From positions 253,464 through 317,463 of the forward strand of contig CAVQQI010000012.1 in NCBI GenBank assembly GCA_963714875.1: a stretch of DNA of 64,000 bases, read 5' to 3'. This DNA is from JBAOHV01 sp963714875 (GTDB lineage: Bacteria; Actinomycetota; Acidimicrobiia; Acidimicrobiales; Microtrichaceae). Shown one piece after another: positions 58,417-64,000 of the stretch (the first letter of the stretch is position 1; every line of letters starts with the position of its first letter). A program made the translations under genes and the position numbers. The notes under the pieces are model-generated. The model was not told the DNA's origin and searched no databases. It saw only the letters and a list, made by a program, of their open reading frames with translations.

Positions 58417-60489
58417 TCAGAGGTCGACGATCTGCGACCGGCTCGATGTCGTCGGCCGGCTCGAACCCGAAGACCTGGCCGTAGAACGCACAGCTCGGCC
58501 TCGAGCGCCCGCCCGATGGTCTCGGCCCGGCGGAAGCCGTGCTGCTCGCCCTCGAACGGCCAGGTAGGCGTGGGGCACGCCCTTGCCGGCCAGCGCCGTC
58601 GACGATCATCTCGGCCTGGTCGGGCGGCACGACCTCGTCCTCGAGGCCCTGCAGCACGATCAGCGGGCACGTCGAGCCCGTCGGTGTGGTGGATCGGCGA
58701 GCGCTCCTCGTAGACGTCCGCGGCCTCGGGCCACGGGCCGACCAGGCCGTCGAGGTAGCGGGACTCGAACTTGTGGGTGTCGCGCGGCCAGGGCCGCGAG
58801 GTCGGCCACGCCGTAGTGGCTGGCCCCGGCGGCGAAGACGTCGTGGAAGGCGAGGGCGGCCAGCGTCGTGAACCCGCCGGCGCTGCCGCCCCGGATGGCC
58901 AGCCGGTCGCCGTCGACCCGCCCGTCGGCGGCGAGGTGGCGGGCCGCCGCCGACGCAGTCGTCGACGTCGACGACGCCCCACTCGCCCGTGGAGCAGGTC
59001 GCGGTAGGGCCGGCCGTAGCCGGTGGAGCCGCCGTAGTTGACGTCGACCACGGCGAAGCCCCGGCTCGTCCAGAACTGCATGCCGAGGTGCAGCTGGGGC
59101 CGGGCCGCCGAGGTGGGGCCGCCGTGGATCATGACGACCAGCGGCGGCGCGCTCGTCGTCGGGGCCGACGGCGCGTCGGGGTTGGTCGGCGGGTAGAACA
59201 GGGCGTGGGCGGTGCGACCGCCGGTGGTCGGGAAGGTCGATCGGCTCGGGCACGCGAGAACCACTCGGGCTCGAGCCCGAGGTCGCGCGGCGGCCGCAGG
59301 ACCTCGGCCACGGCGTCGGTGCCGTCGGCGCCGGCATCGGCGGGGACGTCGAGCGGCGACCACGGCGGGCTCGCGCCGGTGGCGAGGCACCGACGGCGAC
59401 CGCGCCGTCGCCGACGGCGCGCAAGCTGACGACCAGCGCGGTGAACGGCGTGTCGAGCGGCGCGACGCGAGCCGCCGCCGGGCCGGCGACCACGCCCGAG
59501 GTGCGTCGAGCGCCGTCAGCGGTCGACGGCCACGAGGACGCGGCCGTCGGCGAGCACGCGCATAGCGCGACTGGCCGAACACCCACTGCGGCGCGCCGAT
59601 CTCGGCTTCGATCGCCGCCACGGTCGACCGGCTCGGGCGCCGGTCCGGCGGCGACCGCGGCGCCGGTCGGCGAAGCCGGTACGAGGTTCCACCAGCCGGT
59701 GCGGTCGGACACGAACAGCAGCACGCCGTCGGGCGGCCCACTCGGGCTGGACGACCGACTCGTCGGGCCCGCCGGCCACGCCGCCGCCGGCCGACCGCAG
59801 GTCGCCGGCGCTCGGCCCGCATCGATGGCCGGCCACCCACAGCTCGGTGCCGTCCCACGGCATGTCGGGGTGGTCCCACTGCGAGCCAGGCCAGCGAGCG
59901 GCCGTCGGGGCGACAGCGCGCGGTGCGGCCACGAAGTCGGGCCCGCTGACCAGCACGCACCGGCTCGGCGGCCGCCGGCCGTCGGCGGCGACGCGCCACG
60001 ATCTCGTTGCGCGGCCTCGCGCGCCGTCGGCCGGTGTGGCGCTCGCGCACGCAGACCACCCAGTCGGCCGTCGGGGCTGACGTCGGCCGTCGGCGTAGCG
60101 CAGCGCCGGGGCACGGCCGGCTCGGGGGTGATCGGCACCGGCGCGCGCCGCCCGGGGTCGACGCCGGTAGAGCCGCTGGTCGGCCCAGTTGGCGAACAGA
60201 CCACGTCGCTCGTGCACGCCACCACGCGCCGCCGCCGTACTCGTGCACCCGGGTGCGGGCCGAGAACCCCGTCGGGCAGGCACGTCGTCGGCGGCTCGCC
60301 GTCGGGCCGCTGCGCGCACCAGCTGCGACCCGGCCGCCCTCGGTCGGGCCGGCAGCTCGGCCCACCACGACGTCGTCGCCGTCGACGCCGGACCTCGCCG
60401 AGCGCCGACGGCGCCGACGACCAGCTCGGCGGTCGTGATCGGCGACGGCCACGAGCCGTACGGAGCGGTCGGCGACCTCGCGTCCGACG
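58417..60489 (-). CDS. S9-family prolyl-oligopeptidase-like peptidase
   Basis: About 690 residues reconstructed. The N-terminal beta-propeller shows EYGGGAWW, LFANWADQRLYR, VSPDGRWVVCVRERH and DGVLLFVSDRTGWWNLV. The catalytic domain gives PPLVVMIHGGPTSAARPQLH, FWTSRGFAVVDVNYGGSTGY, the nucleophile in IRGGSAGGFTTLAALAFHDV, VLQGLEDEVVPPDQAEMIVD (acid) and FEGEQHGFRRAETIGRALEA (His). It ends in a TGA at 58417. It is very rich in frame breaks, and the start codon near 60489 is not resolved. Dipeptidyl- or acylaminoacyl-peptidase activity is likely. Confidence 0.82.
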
Positions 60490-61739
60490 TCAGGCCGCCG
60501 TCGAGCGAGGAGGTCGGCGATGCGGCGCGATGCCCTCGCCCAGGTCGTCGTCGCCGAGGGCGAAGCGACAGGCGGGCGTAGCCCGGGCGCGCCGAACGCC
60601 TCGCCGGGCACGATGGCCACCTTGGCCTCCTCGAGGATGAGGTCGGCCAGCTCGAGCGTGGTCGGCGCGGTGCGGCCCGCCGATCGTGCGCCCGAGCACG
60701 CCCTCGAAGATGGGGAAGGCGTAGAACGCGCCCTGCGGGCTCGAGGCAGGTGACGCCGTCGATCGCGTTGAGCAGCGCGTGCATGATCTTGCGCCGCGGC
60801 GGTCGAACGACGTCCCGCATCTCGGCCGACGTCGTCGAGGTCGCCCGACGACGCGCGGCCAGCGCGGCCCGCTGGCGACACGTTGGCCACGTTGGAGGTC
60901 TGAGTGGCGACTGCAGGTTGGTGGCGGCCTTGACGACGTCGGTCGGGCCGATCATCCAGCCGACCCGCCAGCCGGTCATGGCGTAGGTCTTGGCCACGCC
61001 GTTGAGCACGACGCAGCGGTCGGCCAGCTCGGGCACCAGCGTCGGGCATCGAGGTGAAGCTCGTGGTCGCCGTAGGTGAGGTGCTCGTAGATCTCGTCGG
61101 TGATGCACCCAGATGCCGTGCTCGACGGCCCACTCGGCCGATGGCCTCGACCTCGTCGCGCGGGGTAGACCGCACCGGTCGGGTTCGACGGCGACACGAA
61201 CACCAGCGCCTTGGTGCGCGGCGGTGCGGGCCGCCTCGAGCTGGTCGACGGTGACCCGGAAGCCCGGTGCGCCTCGTCGGTGGGCAGCACCACCGGCACG
61301 CCGCCGGCCAGGCGGATCGGCTCGGGGTAGGTGGTCCAGTACGGCGCCGGGCAGCAGCACCTCGTCGCCGGGGTCGAGCAGGGCGGCGAAGGCGTTGTAG
61401 ACGGCGTGCTTGCCGCCGTTGGTGACCAGCACCTGGCCGGCGTCGACCTCGTAGCCCGAGTCGCGCGTCGGTCTTGGCGGCGATGGCCTCCTGCAGCTCG
61501 GGCAGGCCCGCCGGCCGGCGTGTAGCGGTGGTTCTCCGGGTCGCGGCACGCCGCGACGGCCGCCTCGACGATGTGGTCGGGCGTCGGGAAGTCGGGCTCG
61601 CCGGCACCGAAGCCGATCACCGGCTCGCCGGCCGCCTTCAGCGCCTTGGCCTTGGCGTCGACGGCCAGGGTGGCCGAGGCGGCGATGGCGGCGACGCGGT
61701 CGGAGACTCGTCGAGGCCATGGGCGGCCATCGGTGGCAT
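60490..61739 (-). CDS. Class I/II PLP-dependent aminotransferase (aspartate aminotransferase type)
   Basis: About 410 residues. PVIGFGAGEPDFPTPDHIVE, HRYTPAGGLPELQEAIAAKT, VLVTNGGKHAVYNAFAALLD, VFVSPSNPTGAVYP, WVITDEIYEHLTYGDHE and the PLP lysine in VLNGVAKTYAMTGWRVGWMI. LILEEAKVAIVPGEAFG and a short C-terminus ending RTAA at 60490 follow. These are subgroup I-gamma aspartate/prephenate aminotransferase features. Numerous frame breaks. Start between 61739 and 61718 (three in-frame or near-frame ATGs). It diverges from serC, 96 bases apart, and precedes the S9 gene. Confidence 0.87.
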
Positions 61740-61835
61740 CGGCGGGCCGACGCTACCGGACGTGGCTCGAACCGGTCGAGTCGCCGCCGGCGAACGGCTT
61801 CGACGCCGACGGGCGACGGCTGCGACACTGGCGCC

Positions 61836-62980
61836 ATGAGCCCGCGATCCCCGACATCACCATCCCCGCCGACCTCCTGCCCGGCCGACGGCCGCTTCGG
61901 CTGCGGGCCGTCCAAGGTCCGCCCCGAGGCGGTCGCGGCCCTGGCCGCCGCGGCCGCGACTACCTCGGCACCAGCCACCGCCAGGCGCCGGTGCAGTTCA
62001 TGGTCGCCGCGCTCCGCAACGCGGCTGGCCGAGCTGTTCGCCCTGCCCGACGGCTACGAGGTGCTGCTCGGCAACGGCGGCACCACCGTGTTCTGGGACG
62101 CCGCCACGTTCGGGCTCATCGAGCAGCGCAGCCAGCACCTCAGCTTCGGCGAGTTCTCGTCGAAGTTCGCCGCAGCGCGCGACGCGCGGCCCCGTACCTC
62201 GACGACCCGACGGTCATCGCGCGCCGACCCGGCACCCACCCCGACGCCGGTGGCCGAGCGCCGGCGTCGACGTCTACGCCCTCACCCACAACGAGACCTC
62301 GACCGGCGTGGCGATGCCGCATCGCGCGCCCCGAGGGCCGACGCCGACGGCGCCTCGTCGCCGTCGACGCCACCTCGGCCGCCGGCGGCCTGCGCTTCGA
62401 CCCGACCGAGATCGACGTCTACTACTTCGCCCCGCAGAAGTGCCTGGCCTCCGACGGCGGCCTCTGGCTCGCCGCCTGCTCGCCCGCCGCCATCGAGCGC
62501 ATCGAGCGCATCGCCGCGTCCGACCGCTGGATCCCGGCCTCGCTCGACCTCGGCGATCGCCCTCGACAACTCCCGCAAGGACCAGACCTACAACACCCCG
62601 GCGCTGGCCACGGTCTTCCTGGCCGACCAGCAGGTCGAGTGGATCAACCAGAACGGCGGCCTCGAGCTTCTCGGCCGTCCGCTGCGACCGCTCGGCCGAG
62701 ATCCTCTACGGCTGGGCCGAGGCCGTCCGACTACGCCACCCCGTTCGTCGACCGACCCCGCCGAGCGCAGCCACGTCGTCGCCACCATCGACCTCGACGA
62801 CGTCGATCGACGCCACCACCGTGTCGCAAGGTGCTCCGGGCCAACGGCATCGTCGACACCGAGCGCTACCGCAAGCTCGGCCGCAACCAGCTCCGCATCG
62901 CCCTGTTCCCGGCCATCGACCCCGACGACGTCGCCGCCCTCACCCCCTGCATCGACCACGTGGTCGCCGCGCTGAGCTGA
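61836..62980 (+). CDS. serC: Phosphoserine aminotransferase (actinobacterial type)
   Basis: About 378 residues. Second step of serine synthesis. ADGRFGCGPSKVRPEAVAAL, YEVLLGNGGTTVFWDAATFG, SQHLSFGEFSSKFAA, YALTHNETSTGVAMPI, VAVDATSAAGGLRFDPTEID, the PLP lysine in YYFAPQKCLASDGGLWLAAC, DNSRKDQTYNTPALATVFLA and RKLGRNQLRIALFPAIDPDD. This is the mycobacterial-type SerC. Frame breaks lie near 61880, 61960, 62030, 62185, 62330, 62560, 62670, 62740 and 62820. ATG at 61836 comes after GACACT and six bases. Together with serA only the phosphatase step of serine synthesis is missing here. Confidence 0.9.
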
Positions 62981-63035
62981 CAGTCGACAGCGCGGCCCGG
63001 CCGTCGAGGACCTCCAGGAGCCTGACCGCTCGCCG

Positions 63036-64000
63036 TCAACGGGGGTGGCGATCCCAGTGCAAGGACCCGCCCGGCGCCAACTCGTCGGGAAGGGCACCGC
63101 CGAGGGTGTGGGCCTGCCAGGTGACCTCGTCGTTCATCGAGCGGGGGAAGACGACGTGGTCGGTGGCCATGAGCTCGTCGACCCGATCCGCCCAGGACGC
63201 GGGCTCGAGGGGGTCGTCGACGACCACCCCTGCGTTCTCGGCCAGGACCACCCGGGCCGCCCGACCGCCTCCGACGGAGAACGACTCGCCCGACACCTCA
63301 CAACGCGGGTGGCAGAGCCAGGCCACGAACGACGCGACGACCTCCGGCGGGTAGCGGGCCTCGAACATCTCGGCCATGGGACCCTCGGGATTGGTGCGCA
63401 GCAGCCGCGTCCATGCCGCCGGCATGATGGCGTTCACGCCGATGCCCTGGCGCCGTCCCTGTCCGGCCAGCGAACGGGTCAGCCCGTACAGCGCCGACTT
63501 GGCCGCCGAGTAGGGCGGGGTCATGGCGGTGCCGAACATCGCCGCCGACGCCGTCATCACGACCCGCCCGGCAGGGGCCTCGACCAGGTGCCCCCATGCC
63601 GCTCCGGTGACGGCGATCGACCCCTGCAGGGTGACGTCGATCGTGCGCCGCCAGGTCTCGGCCGACTCCGGGCCAATCGGCGCGCCGGCGCCGATGCCGG
63701 CGTTGTTCACCACGATGTCGACACCCCCGAAGGCGGCCACTGCGGTCCCGATCACGCCTGCGCCCTCGCTCACGACGTCGTGGGCATCGGCGACGGCCTC
63801 CCCACCGGCAGCGACGATCTCGGCGACGACCGCGTCGGCTTCAGGTACGTCGTCCCCGTGAGGAAGGCCCACGTCGTTGACCACGACCCGACAGCCCCGC
63901 TCGGCCAACACGAGCGCGTGGGCCCGACCGAGACCGCCGCCGGCCCCGGTGACCACGGCGACCTGACCGTCGAAGCCGAGCGGCTCCGGGCCGGCGCCGT
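63036..64000 (-). CDS. Short-chain dehydrogenase/reductase (5' end beyond window)
   Basis: At least 320 residues. VAVVTGAGGGLGRAHALVLA, VVVNDVGLPHGDDVPEADAV, VVNNAGIGAGAP, VVMTASAAMFGTAMTPP, catalytic YSAAKSALYGLTRSLAGQGR and INAIMPAAWTRL-like VNAIMPAAWTRLLRT. This is the type found in multifunctional (3R)-hydroxyacyl-CoA dehydrogenases and their stand-alone homologues. The frame is still open at the right edge (PEPLGFDGQVAVVTG), so the start is probably outside the window. It converges with serC. It is distinct from the three-paralogue SDR subfamily. Confidence 0.85.
   Translation of the reverse strand, partial: GAGPEPLGFDGQVAVVTGAGGGLGRAHALVLAERGCRVVVNDVGLPHGDDVPEADAVVAEIVAAGGEAVADAHDVVSEGAGVIGTAVAAFGGVDIVVNNAGIGAGAPIGPESAETWRRTIDVTLQGSIAVTGAAWGHLVEAPAGRVVMTASAAMFGTAMTPPYSAAKSALYGLTRSLAGQGRRQGIGVNAIMPAAWTRLLRTNPEGPMAEMFEARYPPEVVASFVAWLCHPRCEVSGESFSVGGGRAARVVLAENAGVVVDDPLEPASWADRVDELMATDHVVFPRSMNDEVTWQAHTLGGALPDELAPGGSLHWDRHPR

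Noticed and set aside
57989..58567. Plus-strand gene between serA and the S9 peptidase
   Set aside because: The translation is extremely Arg/Pro/Ser-rich with no motifs, and it runs antisense into the S9 coding region; likely a shadow frame.

Overview
The window is about 70% GC chromosomal DNA from an actinobacterium. GTG starts are common and many genes look leaderless. There are F420-type oxidoreductases, a DUF6777 lipoprotein-like gene, a DUF222/13E12 HNH protein and an NdgR/LtbR-type IclR regulator beside leuCD. The mix fits Acidimicrobiia or a close relative better than Streptomyces or Mycobacterium, but this is inference from gene content. Many clearly essential genes (two gltX, leuA, leuC, leuD, serA, serC) carry single-base frame breaks while other long stretches are perfectly open. 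I therefore read most breaks as sequence errors and annotate the affected genes as CDS spanning the breaks.

Layout. 1-2.9 kb: an L,D-transpeptidase fragment divergent from gltX, a DUF218 (YdcF-like) gene, tRNA-Gln and tRNA-Glu. 2.94-9.09 kb: a 6.1-kb integrative mobilizable element inserted in tRNA-Glu. It is bounded by 42-bp direct repeats and carries integrase, excisionase, a MobF relaxase-helicase, a methyltransferase-like gene and an SRPBCC gene. 9.2-13.9 kb: arylsulfatase, PPK2 polyphosphate kinase and a DUF6777 membrane protein. 14-32.7 kb: a catabolic-looking cluster with a cytochrome P450, a Baeyer-Villiger-type monooxygenase, an amidohydrolase, five SDRs (three closely paralogous), an LLM enzyme, a TauD/TfdA dioxygenase, an Old-Yellow-Enzyme homologue, a phosphotransferase, an alpha/beta hydrolase, a PPOX protein, a flavin reductase and a SnoaL protein, interrupted by a DUF222/HNH gene. 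32.8-35.4 kb: a secreted M15 peptidase with a coiled coil and a geranylgeranyl-reductase-like flavoprotein.

35.5-38.6 kb: a second, inverted copy of the left-edge block (tRNA-Gln, ydcF-like, gltX, divergent L,D-transpeptidase). It is clearly paralogous but diverged. 38.6-63 kb: a large amino-acid biosynthesis region. leuB-ilvE-cimA lies behind a leader-peptide attenuator. greA and an alpha/beta hydrolase follow, then a secreted GH43-like protein, a Ppx/GppA phosphatase, the IclR regulator divergent from leuCD, a methyltransferase, a fused tandem CaiB/BaiF CoA-transferase, leuA with its own leader region, serA, an S9 peptidase, an aspartate-type aminotransferase and serC. The window ends in another SDR.

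How it works together: CimA, LeuABCD and IlvE supply leucine and the citramalate route towards isoleucine. Both leuB and leuA have a candidate 13-codon leader peptide that starts at or next to the predicted transcription start and carries Leu/Val/Ile codons, while leuCD faces an IclR repressor-type gene, so the pathway appears to be sensed at three points. SerA and SerC give the first two serine steps. The two gltX genes each travel with a tRNA-Gln(CUG) gene, and one of the two enzymes lacks the usual zinc-binding segment, which suggests a division of labour in Glu/Gln-tRNA charging.
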